A stretch of 64,000 nucleotides of DNA from Aplectana chamaeleonis (GCA_029168955.1 JAPDOI010000187.1:124001-188000), one strand, 5' to 3'. Numbered from the stretch's first letter, positions 21,776-33,499 are shown. Made by a program: numbers and translations. The notes: generated by a model not told the origin, from the letters alone.

Positions 21776-22628
21776 CAAAGGCAACACATCACTTACCGCC
21801 GGTGACGATTGATCGTCCAAATCTTCAGATGCTCAGCCAAATATTGAGTCGGTTGCGCGATTGAAGAACCTGCTTTCGTTTTTTGTCTTTCGTGAAGCAC
21901 ACCTGTTTTTGTGCGATAACGCGCAAATAAGGCCTTGTATTGAATGGAATTATTACTCGGATAGGGTTCTAGAGATTTTTGCGTATTCAGCTATTTTATC
22001 GACTCTTGAGATTTTGATTCGCGTATTTTCTCGAACACCAGATATATTTGGAGTCTTGTAACATCCCTTTTTGAATATTAGATTTCGTCGTGATTTTTAC
22101 TGTTTTGCTTCTCGCTTCATTGGAGGTTTCATATTTTTCGCCACTTGTGTATTCCGTTAATCCTGGGTGTCGCGACAACTCCCGACTTTTTCGAATACTA
22201 CAGTTCCGCGCCTTGCTTAGAGGCCGCCTGTTGGTATGCCGAAATCGCGCGCTGAGTACCTGGTTTTGGAGGCCACTGCATGGGCATCGATGCAACTGCA
22301 CCTGCACCTACAGCCCCCACACCTCGCCCCTCGACTGGTTCTTGCTCCTACGAACCCCTTTGACCGAAGCCCTTTTATTACAATAATAAACAATTATCAT
22401 TTTCATTCTCATCCATTCCCATCAGGGCTGTGCGGAAATCTTTTTCTACGATTTTCCGGAAACGGAAACGGAAGAAAAATGGTCAAAAAGCTTCCGGAAA
22501 CGCAAATCCGGAAACGGAAGAGACCAAGAGGTTGTTCTCGCTTCACATTTCGTCCTTTACTCATTTTTGTAACTCTCGTTGAATAACCTATAGTTTCAGC
22601 GAATAACCTAGTCTCAATTTCAAACCAC

Positions 22629-23140
22629 TTAAAGGCAGCATACACGTTCAAAAATGATATCAATTTTATAGGGGAATGAATCGAAGGTCTGAAGCTGATA
22701 ATATTCAGAGATAACGAAAAAAACCGGAAGAAAAATCGACTGAAATGAAGATATAACGGTTTTCGTTCTATATTGGCCCAGATGTGGACGAGTTTTACCG
22801 CATTGGCTGAAATAGCGGAGCTAGCGACAAATTTGTTGGGATAACGACGCTAATGGGTACTCGTACGGTCCTTTCCTGGAACTTTTAGGCAACCTTAGAA
22901 GCGTAAAAATGAGCCAAAACGACCGTAATCGAGCCTTGAAAATTTAGTATTGAAGAGGGCGGAGCCTGATTCGGTGGGCGGAGAAAGGATGATTTTGTGA
23001 CTCAATACGGCTCCAAATACGGTCATTTTAACTCGTTTTCAACTCTACCACGACTTCGTGAGGGCTCTTCTAGGACCCACGTACAACCCCACTAATGTAG
23101 TTATCTCAACAACTTTTTTGAGCGTGTCTGCTGCTTTTAA
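22629..23140 (+). repeat. Type A TIR element, copy 2 (~510 bp)
   Basis: Left end CTTAAAGGCAGCATACACGT, right end GAGCGTGTCTGCTGCTTTTA. Its interior follows 15690-16183 with small indels across the full length. Just upstream (22430-22530) lies a short TTCCGGAAACGG-rich segment that also occurs inverted near 29565-29660. Confidence 0.85.
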
Positions 23141-23469
23141 AATCACTATGAGGTATGACACGATTTAGAACGCTCGCTACTAAAAAATCACGAAAAGGAG
23201 GTTTTGAAAACTTCTCAGTACATGTAGCTGCACCTTGAAAGCAATGTACAGCCTGTTCCCAGAATGAGTCAAGGCTGTGACCAGGCGTAGCCGAACGCTG
23301 GCGGCGACGCGCACTGCATGTTCAAGGCTGATAAGAAGTCCAGTCTTCAAAATATCCCCGTTGATCTGTTTAGGTCTTATTTTGAACCTTTAATTGCCTA
23401 CCGGAGCTAATACACCACACACTTAAGCTTAAAAATAAAAGTAAAGCCTTTGACGAGTATAGCAGAACT

Positions 23470-23706
23470 TAAAAGCAGTGGTCAGCAATGAAAAACGTTA
23501 TCGAAAAATTACAAAAAATCGGGGTTTAGACCAAAAATAGCCGAAAAAACTATGAAGGTAGCGCGGTGAAAAAAGCGCTAGCAATTAAGAAGTTTCTAGG
23601 GCCCAAAGAAGCTTCAGTTCGTGCACACGTGCACAGCGCCGACGAAAAAAAGATAGCAGTCTCATGCCGAGGAGTCAAAAATCAATGACATTTCAAAGGA
23701 AGAAAT
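23470..23706 (+). repeat. Left part of a split type C TIR element
   Basis: It begins TTAAAAGCAGTGGTC and follows the intact copy at 48126-48678, sharing GAAAAACGTTATCG, GAAGGTAGCGCGGTGAAAA and GTTCGTGCACACGTGCACAG. The match stops at GGAAGAAAT (23706). It resumes at 29036, so this element is interrupted by 5.3 kb of other DNA. Confidence 0.88.
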
Positions 23707-23709
23707 TCA

Positions 23710-24346
23710 CCAAGAAAGTTTAGGTTTCTTAAAAAGTAAAAGATTTGGCATGGTCACAAAAATATACTCAGTTAAAAAAGGAAGATAAAGAAAAATGAAA
23801 AAAGGTGTTTGAAATATTCCTGAGAACGATTATGTAGAATAATTTGTTTTTCGGGAAATGAAGTGAAATAGTTGAAAGTATGATTTGGCAGTCGAGTTTG
23901 AACCAACTATCGATAAGAGTTGTGTGCAGAACGAGAGATCGCCTTGTCTGTGCTTATCCGTAGAACATATCAAAGCGAAATCACGCGTGTTGATTTTGCT
24001 TCACCTAATACGTGAAGACCGCCGCATTAAAGCTCCCGAAAAAGTTTCGATGCATTCCATTTCACGCGTGATTTCGCTTTGATATGTTCTACGGATAAGC
24101 ACAGACAAGGCTTATCAATAGTTGGTTCAAACTCGACTGCCAAATCATACTTTCAACTATTTCACTTCATTTCCCGAAAAACAAATTATTCTACGCCAAA
24201 TCGTTCTCAGGAATATTTCAAAACTAACACCTTTTTTTCAATTTTTCTCTTAATCTTCCCCTTTTAACTGACTGTATATCCTTTTGTGACCGAGGTGCTT
24301 TCAGGAATCTTTTTTACTTTTTACAGGAACCTAAACTTTCAGGAAT
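23710..24346. repeat. Fold-back element with ~280-bp arms inside the split type C element
   Basis: Arms are about 23710-23992 and 24063-24346. Inverse blocks include CGTAGAACATATCAAAGCGA against TCGCTTTGATATGTTCTACG, and GGCAGTCGAGTTTGAACC against GGTTCAAACTCGACTGCC. Arms differ by scattered changes and small indels, so the element is not brand new. The spacer is about 70 bp. Two short ORFs (23885-24082 and 24079-24267) lie within it and are not convincing. Confidence 0.88.
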
Positions 24347-24424
24347 TTCAATTCATTTTTCCTGAAGGTTTTCCTTTCTAACATGATTTATTGAGCCCAT
24401 TCTCTTCGCACTGCCAGCTCAGTC

Positions 24425-24654
24425 CGCAAAGTGCACGCTGATTGCTGAAATTCGTGACCAGGTGAGGTTATGCAGTATCCTCAGACAGGGATGTGGGATC
24501 GCTGGGCGGTGGGATCACTCTGGGCACCAAGGCAGGCGCAAAGCGGGTGATCATCGCGTCTGAGGTGATGCCTTAAGCACTTACCTTTCGTCTGAGGATG
24601 TCACTCATCGCGACCGCCCAGCACGATTTCGCAATCAGCGTGCACTTTGCGGAC
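24425..24654. repeat. Small TIR element, ~230 bp
   Basis: The ends are a perfect 23-bp inverted pair: GTCCGCAAAGTGCACGCTGA at the left against TCAGCGTGCACTTTGCGGAC at the right. Inner inverse blocks (CGCTGGGCGGT against ACCGCCCAGC region) are partly eroded. Non-coding. Confidence 0.8.
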
Positions 24655-24719
24655 TTAAACGGCAGTGTGCAGGAAATGAACTGGTATGCCTGGTGGTGTT
24701 AGATGAAAGTAAACCCCAC

Positions 24720-27700
24720 TGATGTCCTGCCAAGGTTGCCCCCTTCTATGACGTCCTGCACACACTCTCACCGATGTCCTGCACACTTTCTATGACATCC
24801 TGCACACTCCCTCACTCAATGTCCTGGCGCACTTTCTAGGGCGTTCTGCGCACACCCATTTAGGTCCCGCTACAATTTCTATGGCGTCGGCACTCTCATT
24901 TGGGTCCCACCACACTTTCTAGGGCGTCCAGCGCACTCTCATTTGGGTCCTGCACACTTTCTGAGGCGTTCTGCGCACTCTCATTTAGGTCCCACACACA
25001 TTTTCTAGGGCGTTCTGCGCACACCCATTTGGAGTCCCGCACACTTTCTACGGCGTTCGGCGCACTCCATTTGGGTCCACCACACTTTCTACGGCGTCCT
25101 GCGCCCACTCATTTGGGTCCCACACACTTTCTAGGGCGTCCGGCGCACTCTCATTTGGGTCCCACACACTTTCTACTGCGTTCTGCGCACTCTCATTTGG
25201 AGTCCCACACACACTTTCTACGGCGTTCTGCGCACTCTCATTTGGGTCCCGCACACTTTCTAGGGCGTTCGGCACCTGCACTCCCGCCAATTTGGAGTCC
25301 CGCACACTTTCTACGGCGTCCGGCGCATCTCGCACTCATTTGGGTCCCGCACACTTTCTAGGGCGTCGGCGTCACTCCCATTTGGGTCCCGCACACTTTC
25401 TACGGCGTCCGGCATCTGCACCTCATTTAGGTCCCACACACTTACTACGGCGTTCTGCGCACTCTCATTTGAGTCCCGCACACTTTGCTGGGCGTTCTGG
25501 CGCACTCTCATTTAGGTCCCGCACACTTTCTACGGCGTTCTGCGCACACTCATTTGGAGTCCCGCACACTTTCTAGGGCGTTCTGCGCACACCATTTGGG
25601 TCCCGCACACTTTCTACGGCGTTCTGCGCACACCCATTTGGGTCCGCACACTTTCTACGGCGTCCGGCGCACTCCCATTTGGGTCCCACGCACACTTTCT
25701 AGGAGGCGTTCTGCGCACTCTCATTTGGGTCTCGCACACTTTCTACGGCGTCCGGCGTCTGCTCTCCGTGGGTCCCGCGCACTTTCTAGGGCGTTCTGCG
25801 CACTCTCATTTGGGTCCAGCACACTTTCTACGGCGTTCTGCGCACCCATTTGGGTCCCGCACAATTTCTGCGGCGTCCGGCGCACTCTCATTTGGGTCCC
25901 ACACACTTTCTAGGGCGTTCTGCGCATACTCATTTGGGTCCCGCACACTTTCTACGGCGTTCTGCGCCACTCCCATTGGGTCCCGCACACTTTCCTAGGG
26001 CGTTCTGCGCACTCTCATTTGGGTCCCGCGCACTTTCTACGGCGTCCTGCTCACACGAACTCGGGTCCCACACACTTTCTAGGGCGTCCGGCGCACCCTT
26101 CCACGTGGGTCCCGCACACTTTCTACGGCGTCGGCGCACTGCTCATTCCGGGTCCTACACACACTTTCTAGGGCGTTCTGCGCACGCGCACCCATTTGGG
26201 TCCCGCACACTTTCTACGGACGTTCTGCGCACACTCATTGGGTCCCACACTTTCTAGGGCGTTCTGCGCACACCCATTTGGGTCCCCGCCACACTTTCTA
26301 CGGCGTTCTGCGCACACCCATTTGGGTCCCACACACAATTTCTACGGCGTTCTGCGCCCACCCATTTGGGTTCCGCACACTTTCTACGGCGTTCCTGCGC
26401 ACTCTCATTTGGGTCACACACTTTCTACGGCGTTCTGCGCACACACTCATTTGGGTCCCGCACACTTTCTACGGCGTCCGGCGCTCTCTCACTTGGGTCC
26501 TACACACTTTCTAGGGCGTTCTGCGCACACCCATTTGGGTCCGCACGCTTTCTACGGCGTTCTGCGCACACCCATTTGGGTCCCACACACTTTCTAGGGC
26601 GTTCTGCGCACACCCATTTTGAGTCCCGCACACTTTCTACGGCGTCCGGCACTCTCATTCCGTGGGTCCCGCACACTTTCTAGGGCGTTCTGCGCACTCT
26701 CATTTGCGAGTCCCGCACACTTTCCTAGGGCGTTCTGCGCACACCCATTTAGGTCCTTACAATTTCTACTGCGTCCGGCGCACTCTCATTTGGGTCCCAC
26801 ACACTTTCTAGGGCGTCCGGCGCACTCTCATTTTCTGGGTCCCGCACACTTTCTACTGCGTCCGGCGCACTCTCATTTGGGTCCCACACACTTTCTAGGG
26901 CGTTCTGCGCACACTCATTTGGGTCCCACACAATTTCTAGGGCGTTCTGCGCCACTCCCATTTGGAGTCCGCACACTTTCTACGGCGTCGACGCCACACC
27001 CATTGGGTCCCATACTTTCTACGGCGTCCGGCGCGCACTCTCTTGTTGGGTCCCGCACACTTTCTACGGCGTCCGGCGCACTCATTTGGGTCCCACACAC
27101 ACTTTCTGGGGGCGTTCTGCGCACTCTCATTTGGGTCCCACACTACTTTCTGGGGGCGTTCTGCGCACTCATTTGAGTCCCTTTCTAGGGCGTTCTGCGC
27201 ACACCCATTTGGGTCCGCACATTCTTTCTACGGCGTTCTGCGCACCCATTTGGGTCCCACACACTTTCTACGGCGTTCTGCGCACACCATTTGAGTCGCG
27301 CACACTTTCTCTGACCTGGCGTCCGGCGCTGCACTCTCATTTGGGTCCGCACACTTTCTACGGCGTCCGGCGCACTCTCATTTGGGTCCCGCCTACTTTC
27401 TACGGCGTTCTGCGCGCACCCATTTGGGTCGCACACTTTCTACGGCGTCCTGCGCACACTCATTTGGGTCCCACACTTTCTAGGAGCGTTCTGCGCACAC
27501 CCATTTGGGTCCACACAATTTCTACGGGGTCCGGCGCACTCCCACTTGGGTCGCACACTTTCTACGGCGTTCTGGCGCACTCTCATTTGGGTCCCGCATA
27601 CTTTCTACGGCGTTCTGCGCCACACCCATTTGGGTCCCACACTCTCTAAGGCGTTCTGCGCACTCTCATTTGGGTCCCGCACACTTTCTACGGCGTTCTG

Positions 27701-28440
27701 CGCCACTCATTTGGAGTCCTACACAATTTCTACGGCGTCCGGCGCCTCCCGCATTTGGGTCACGCACAATTTCTACGGCGTTCTGCGCACACCCGCCATT
27801 GGGTCCCACACACTTTCTACGGCGTTCTGCGCACACCCATTTTGGGTCCCGCGCACACTTTCTCCTACGGCGTCCGGCGCACACTCATTTTGGGTCCCGC
27901 ACACTTTCTACGGCGTCCGACGCACTCATTTGGGTCCCGCACACTTTCGGCGTCCGGCGCACTCTCATTTGGGTCCCGCACACGCTTTCTACGGCGTCCG
28001 GCGCACTCTCATTTGGGTCCTACACACTTTCTAGGGCGTTCTGCGCACACCATTTGGGTCCACACACACTTTCTAGGGCGTTCTGCGCGCACCCATTTTA
28101 GGTCCCGCACACTTTCGGCGTCCGGCGCATCATTCCACGTGGGTCCCGCACACTTTCTCGGCGTCCGGCGCATTCCCACGTGGGTCCGCACTTTCTACGG
28201 CGTCAGCGCCACATTCTCATTTGGGTCCCGCACACTTTCTACGGCGTCCGGCGCATCTCATTGGGTCCCACACACTTTCTACGGCGTTCTGCGCACACCC
28301 ATTTTGGGTCCACTTGCACACACTTTTACGGCGTCCGGCGCACTCATCACTTTGGTCACACACATGTTCTACGACGTCTTTCGCACTCCTGCTGGGGTCC
28401 CGCACAGTATCTACACGGCGTTCTGTGGCGCACTTCTGAG
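24720..28440 (+). repeat. Minisatellite, 42-bp unit, roughly 85-90 copies
   Basis: The unit contains CACTTTCTA, then GGGCGTTCTGCGCAC or CGGCGTCCGGCGCAC, then TCATTTGGGTCCC. These two variants alternate irregularly. Unit length is a multiple of three and the plus strand lacks stops in two frames, so many overlapping ORFs with 14-residue periodicity appear (for example LGPAHFLRRSAHSH). Frequent 1-2 base indels break every frame; the longest reading is 245 aa (27755-28492). I read the array as non-coding. The left edge (24720-24880) is degenerate and has TGACGTCCTGCACAC-type units that look like an ancestral form. Confidence 0.95.
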
Positions 28441-29035
28441 TCACACCGTGCGGCGTTTCAAAAGAAGTACTTCCGAGATCCCGCCGTATTGATTGAAGCG
28501 TTGCCCCGTCAAATCCTGAGCAAAAGCCTATCAGTAACGGTGTTTATTTCTACTGAATTCATTTTTACGAATAGTAGCAAACGTCGGTTGTCAGTTTTTA
28601 ATAACATGTTTACGTGTTTTTGTCTTTCTTTACCCTCAATTTTTGAGGTTGCGCATAAGAAATTGAGCTACCAACTCAAAATTTGACAGGAGCTAGAGTG
28701 CAAACAAATACCAGCTTCCTGGCCAAAATATGAGCTCTCTAGCTCAACGATAAGTGTTCAACAAGATCGTGAACGCCAACTTTGAAAAAAGAGGGAGATG
28801 AACATTTTTCGACCAAAATGACGTGGTTTTTGACATTTTTCTCTGAATCTCAGGTAACCATTCCGGACCATTATTTTTGAACAGTTATTCACCTTTCCTA
28901 GAATCATGTATTGAATGCAGAAAAGAACGGTCTTCCCTGCGACGTTTACTCTGGACTCTGATACTGAAGACTCAGGGGGTTGCGACGATGGCGAATCAAA
29001 GCCAAATCTGAAATGAGCCTTCGCGCTACACCTAC
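28441..29035. other. Unique-looking right part of the 5.3-kb insert
   Basis: Between the minisatellite and the resumption of the split type C element. No gene is recognisable. It includes a stretch with AGCTACCAACTCAAAATTT and repeated AGCTC motifs, without a clear repeat structure. Confidence 0.5.
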
Positions 29036-29266
29036 AATAAATGCAATTTTACCTAATAAAAACAATTGAACAATGAAAGCAAGAACTTCCAGTCCATGTT
29101 TTTGGCTAGATGTGTACATAAATTCGAAGATTCATTGATTGAAATTGAATTTCAAGCCAGCTGATATTCTTGATATAAGAGAGTCATCGATGCCGATGAT
29201 GTGGAGTCGGCTCGTCCACCATCAAAGAACAAGAAAGTTCAGGATTCAAATTTGGCCCAAAACAGT

Positions 29267-29307
<41 letters not shown>

Positions 29308-29407
29308 CGCGATTTTTTCTGATAGGTCCTACTTACTACTCGAGACCCAGAAAAGGGTTTAGAGAGAAAAAGACGACAAGCATATTTGATCGCGACCACT
29401 ACCTTTA
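29036..29407 (+). repeat. Right part of the split type C element, with T39 expansion
   Basis: This continues the element from AATAAATGCAATTTTA to GATCGCGACCACTACCTTTA, matching 48345-48678. Inside it, 29269-29307 is a run of 39 T where the intact copy has five. The last three bases of the left part (AAT) are repeated at the start of this part, consistent with a short target duplication or microhomology. Confidence 0.88.
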
Positions 29408-29874
29408 ATTTTTTGATTTAATTTAATTTAATTTTTTCTTTAGCAGAACACAATTGTTCGAAAGAGAGTCTCAGTCCCTTATGGTGCCTTCATGCACTAC
29501 GTTGCCCTAGACCCACTACCATTGCCCCTGCAGCAATGATTTCTTCCGTTCCTGCCCCAAAAAGTCGGAGAAGGAAGCGGAGCAGAACAGGCCAAAAACT
29601 TCGGGAAATACCGGAATCGGAAACGGAACAGTTCCGCACAGCCCTGATTCCCATTCTACCACCTCACCGGCGCAACACTGGGAATCGAAAAATTACTTTT
29701 GCTTTCGTTTAGGGTCAAATGTCCGTTTTCGATTATTTGTTGAGTATGTGCTACAGTAAAATCCATAAATCTGGCGGTAACAGGTCGACAGCTGAACCTT
29801 TCGAGGCTTCCAGTTAAGTCATGCCGCCGTCTCCGAAATCCGGGGGCTAACAGGTCACACCTGGACCTTTCGGG

Positions 29875-30420
29875 GTGATACCAGGTTCTCTCGCGCTGAA
29901 ATCACGCTTTTCTTCGTGTCCTCAGCCTGATGTGCTCTGTGATGACACCTCAGAAACCTGCTGTCGACATTTGAGTTTGCCTGAGTCGATTACGTCACTG
30001 AAACACAAGATCGACGTAGCAGGCAGCCGCAATTATCTCCGTCCACCCGCCAGGTGCTTCTTAGCAACCCTTCTGTCTACCACGCCAGGTTTGCCAGGAG
30101 CCTTCCTGTCTACCTGCCGGGTGACCTTAAGAAAGGTGCAACATCGGAAACTCGTCCAACAGCGAGTGGACTTTAGAGCAGCCTTCAGGGAGGCTCCATT
30201 GGTTCATGAATACGGCCACAGGAGGCCCCCGCCCAACCTGGGAGGCCCTTGTGGCTGCTCCGGCGATCCGGTGAAGGCCGCGTCGTGTGTCGGTGTGCCT
30301 GTCACGTCTTGGTTATTTCTCGGTTATTGTTCTGCGTCTACTTCTAGCGCTATGTTGGCAAGCCACATGGGTCTCAGCCGCGTAATATCCAGAAACAACC
30401 GAGAAGTATTTGAGAAATAG
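29875..30420 (+). CDS. ORF of 181 aa, hypothetical
   Basis: A long open reading for this AT-rich genome. It contains HRRPPPNLGGPCGCSGDP and a hydrophobic SWLFLGYCSAS segment, but no domain that I recognise. The minus strand of the same stretch has no comparable ORF. It lies just upstream, in window order, of the RTE fragment but is not part of it, because that element ends at the (TGAG)n tail. It could be the 5' leader of another RTE-like element or a fortuitous ORF. No splice signals support it. Confidence 0.2.
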   Translation: MIPGSLALKSRFSSCPQPDVLCDDTSETCCRHLSLPESITSLKHKIDVAGSRNYLRPPARCFLATLLSTTPGLPGAFLSTCRVTLRKVQHRKLVQQRVDFRAAFREAPLVHEYGHRRPPPNLGGPCGCSGDPVKAASCVGVPVTSWLFLGYCSASTSSAMLASHMGLSRVISRNNREVFEK

Positions 30421-30519
30421 CACATCAGGAACCCCGTGGGCGTGGTGGGCTATTTCTCGGCTTAAACTCCAGCTGGAGTGAGTGTCTTTAATAATGATTT
30501 ACCCGTCATTGACGTATCA

Positions 30520-32002
30520 CTCACTCACTCACTCACTCACTCACTCACTCATCCGGTTAGCTGGCGTCTGGTGGAGCGGGATGCCCTCTCAACCAATACA
30601 CTGCTGTAGGTGCTATATGAGCTCGTGCGGCCTGAACGATACGCTTCCAATCAAAAACGGATTGCAGCAACAAGTTTAGCGTTGGGGACACTGCACCGTC
30701 AGGTCTTCCAGATCCTCCTCTGGTTGTTTGAGCCATGTCTTCTTCCAGGGCCATTCGTTCGAATTCTCCACGATGGTGGGCGCTCACGCCGCAGCATACT
30801 GTACCAGGAGACGGGTCGTCCTACATACATGTCCAGAACCATCGCAGTCTTCTTGTCTGCAGCTGTTCTTTGACCGTCGGTTGGATTCATACAGCTCTTC
30901 CGTATATCGTCGTTGCAGATACGATCACGAACCGTAATTCCAAGTATCTGGCGCAAACATCGCATCTGGAGAGACTTCTAGCAACTGACGAGGTCTAACT
31001 TTGGCCAGAGTCAGGTTTCCGAGCTGTATAGTAGTACAGGTATTACATCAGCGCTCGGAACAATCGCACTTTAGTATTCAGTGAAATGTTGTTTTCTTCC
31101 ACAAACACCAGCCAAGCGACGCAAACACACACTAGACGCCTGCCCGATTCTGTTGCACACCTCTGCCGTGGCCGCAACCTTTCGCTCCTGCACTACTGAC
31201 CCAAGGTATTAGAATTCCCTTGACCTGCTGAAGTTCTACTCCTTCAAACTGAACAGATGTAGGCGACCCATCAGATGTCATGACCTTGGTCTTCTCCTGG
31301 TTGATTCTTAAGCCGTAGGAGCTTGCAATCAGTGCCATATCGCTTATCAAAGACGTCTCCGCATCAGTATCCGTGAATACTGCGCTGTCATCCGCGAACA
31401 TCAAACCTGTGACGTACTCATTACATCCGTATTGGACGCCTCTCCTGTTCTCCGAGACCTTCCTCATAATAGCGTCCACAACAGTATTGAAGAGCAGAGG
31501 CGAGACCACATCGCCTTGGCGAACTCCAGCGGTAACGGCAAACACCTCGGACAACTTATCCCCAACGCAGTACGGAACTGGTAGACCCTTCGTACGTTTC
31601 TTGGAGGAGCTTGACTATCTTCACTCGGTAATGTGCTCGCTTTCAGAAAGTGCTCTCCACAGCGCCGGCCAGTGAGATACAATCGAACGCAGATTTGGAA
31701 GTCTATAAATGTGATAACGACACGCTTCCCAGAGCGAATTCTCTCTTCCATTGTTAGCTGTCAGAGAAGTGCAGAAGATCTGATCACTGCAGCTTCTCCC
31801 CTGGCTTCCGGAACTCCGCCTGTTCTTCACGACCAAAGTTTGCTCCACGATGACGCTGAAGTCTGTTCTGAATAACCCCTCGCCATGAAAGAGACTTTGC
31901 CAACGATAGACAACAGACTGATCCTCGGTAATTTTTGCAGTCCCTGGCGTCACCCCTTCTTGTGTATGGGCACGATCGTGGCAGTTTCAGGTAGCTGGTA
32001 TT
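30520..32002 (-). mobile_element. 5'-truncated RTE-type non-LTR retrotransposon with TSD
   Basis: The element is flanked by an 11-bp target-site duplication, TTGACGTATCA, at 30509-30519 and 32003-32013. On the minus strand it ends with a short-repeat tail, (GAGT)n, at about 30520-30553, as RTE elements typically do instead of poly(A). At the other end it starts abruptly inside the reverse transcriptase, so it was 5'-truncated during insertion. The preserved duplication shows that this is one insertion event. The coding part is frameshifted and inactive. Confidence 0.9.
30557..32000 (-). pseudogene. RTE reverse transcriptase, C-terminal two thirds, broken
   Basis: Minus-strand fragments in order: DARDCKNYRG (fingers motif, near 31900-31960), AGVRQGDVVSPLLFNTVVDA and GLMFADDSAVFTDTD (palm motifs, 31132-31554; the FADD pair is catalytic), then ASSYGLRINQEKTKVMTSDG, then near 30699-30965 the post-RT segment CLRQILGITVRDRICNDDIR. 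These are the standard motifs of RTE/BovB-like RT. At least three frameshifts separate the pieces. The endonuclease is absent because of the 5' truncation. Confidence 0.85.
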
Positions 32003-32096
32003 TTGACGTATCATTGCTACTATCAATGTATTATTGGTCATTTGTGCAGTATCGTAGAGTATTGTATTACAGGTATAATAAGGGCGTTCAGATTTA

Positions 32097-33490
32097 TTTG
32101 TTTATTTATTCACATAAGCCTGTGTGCCAGACCTATGTGCAGCGAACAACAACTACCAGTTTTTGATCCAGGTAATGTAAATGAATTTTAAAAGCAGATA
32201 CACGTATCAGTCCATAATGTTGGAGAGACAAGGAAATTGCTCCGCGAAGGATTAGCGCACGCCACGCGCTCGTTCTCCCGAAATGTTCAGTTACAAGTTT
32301 TCCAAATGCCTTATGGCTCACAGGGATGGATTTTTAGCCTCCAGAAGCGGATTTCGAATGTCAGGGTCGCCCCTATTTATGAAGAAAAAAAGCGCCTGCA
32401 GTTTAGGGTTGGAATTTTGCGCAAAAATTTTTTAAAGCTCCCCTGGTACTCAGTGTTCTCACCTCGACAACACACCCAGGCCCGGAGACCAAAGTCCGTT
32501 TGATACAGGATTTTTATGCAGCAGCAGTAAAGTCGTTCAACTCTCTCCTTACCAAAAAATGGCAGTTTGAGCTCACTATTCCTGGTTTCTGCAGATGAGC
32601 AGCTTTGTTGATAATGGCGAAATCCGAGCTCACTGTTCATTAACTTTCTTGTAAACCCGTTTTGCACCTTTTTCAAGTTTGACTATGCTTTTCTTTTTCT
32701 GCGCACAATATACTGGTGTCTCCATACTCAAGAATAGGTCTCACTTAGGATTTTGAAGGCTCTACGTAGTACCGCGCTGGCTTTCTTGTTCCCCATTCCC
32801 TGAATATATTATTGACAGCCACGGTGGCTCTGGTAGATACCGATTTTCTGTGCTTGTCAAAACTGAGGTTTCGATGTGAGGATGAATTCCAGGTCAGTGA
32901 TCTGCTCAACATTGTCAATCTCAGTTCCTTCGACATTGTGAAGTAAAGACCCAGTTATTTGAGGAACCTAGATGCAGACATACTTCGTTTTCTCCTTCGA
33001 TAGCGGCAGGTGCCATTCATGAGATCAGACCGCCATTGCACGTCTATTGCAATTTGAATTGCCTTAATGTCCTCACTAGAGCCTGCATGGCGAAAAATTT
33101 TAATATCGTCTGCAATCGCACAGAAATCAACTCCAAACCCACTTAATAAGTCCCCCAGCTCGTGCGTGTATATATTGAACAAGATCGGTGAAAGGACTTC
33201 ACCCTGCGGAACTCCACTACACACTGGATGTTCGGCGAATACGAAGTCTTCACTCTCTTTTCATTTGAAAAAAAAAGTTCAAACGCAATCGAATTTTTTT
33301 TCTGAAAAATTTTCTGCTTCTGTTTGCTGGCCGTTTCGGCCTGTTTTCTGATTTCTGACAAACTCGATTTTCCGTTTTCTAAATTTTTTAAAAAAATTTT
33401 CTCACACCTGGCCCCAGACTGCCGAGAGAGCTTAGCCAAATCTAAGAACATCGACAAACCACGCAGCACTGCCGCAATCTTCCGTAACAT
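32097..33490 (-). mobile_element. CR1/L2-like retrotransposon remnant
   Basis: Minus-strand fragments include, near 33143-33224, GVPQGEVLSPILFNIYTHEL and AIADDIKIFRHAGSS (RT palm; the catalytic motif reads AIADD rather than YADD), and near 32600-32676 LKKVQNGFTRKLMNSELG, the typical post-RT segment. Upstream, near 33440-33490, a DLAK-like piece may be the preceding RT motif. The 3' end carries AATAAATAAACAAATAAAT at about 32097-32115, a short-repeat tail typical of this group. An A/T-rich stretch at 33240-33410 interrupts the coding part. It is clearly inactive. It lies 84 bp beyond the RTE element's duplication, without evidence that the two are linked. Confidence 0.78.
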
Positions 33491-33499
33491 CGTAAACGG

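Noticed and set aside
24896..28492. Dozens of overlapping ORFs with repeated 14-residue units on both strands
   Set aside because: They follow from the 42-bp unit length and lack of stops, and indels shift the frame often; no single frame is kept, so I did not annotate them as proteins.
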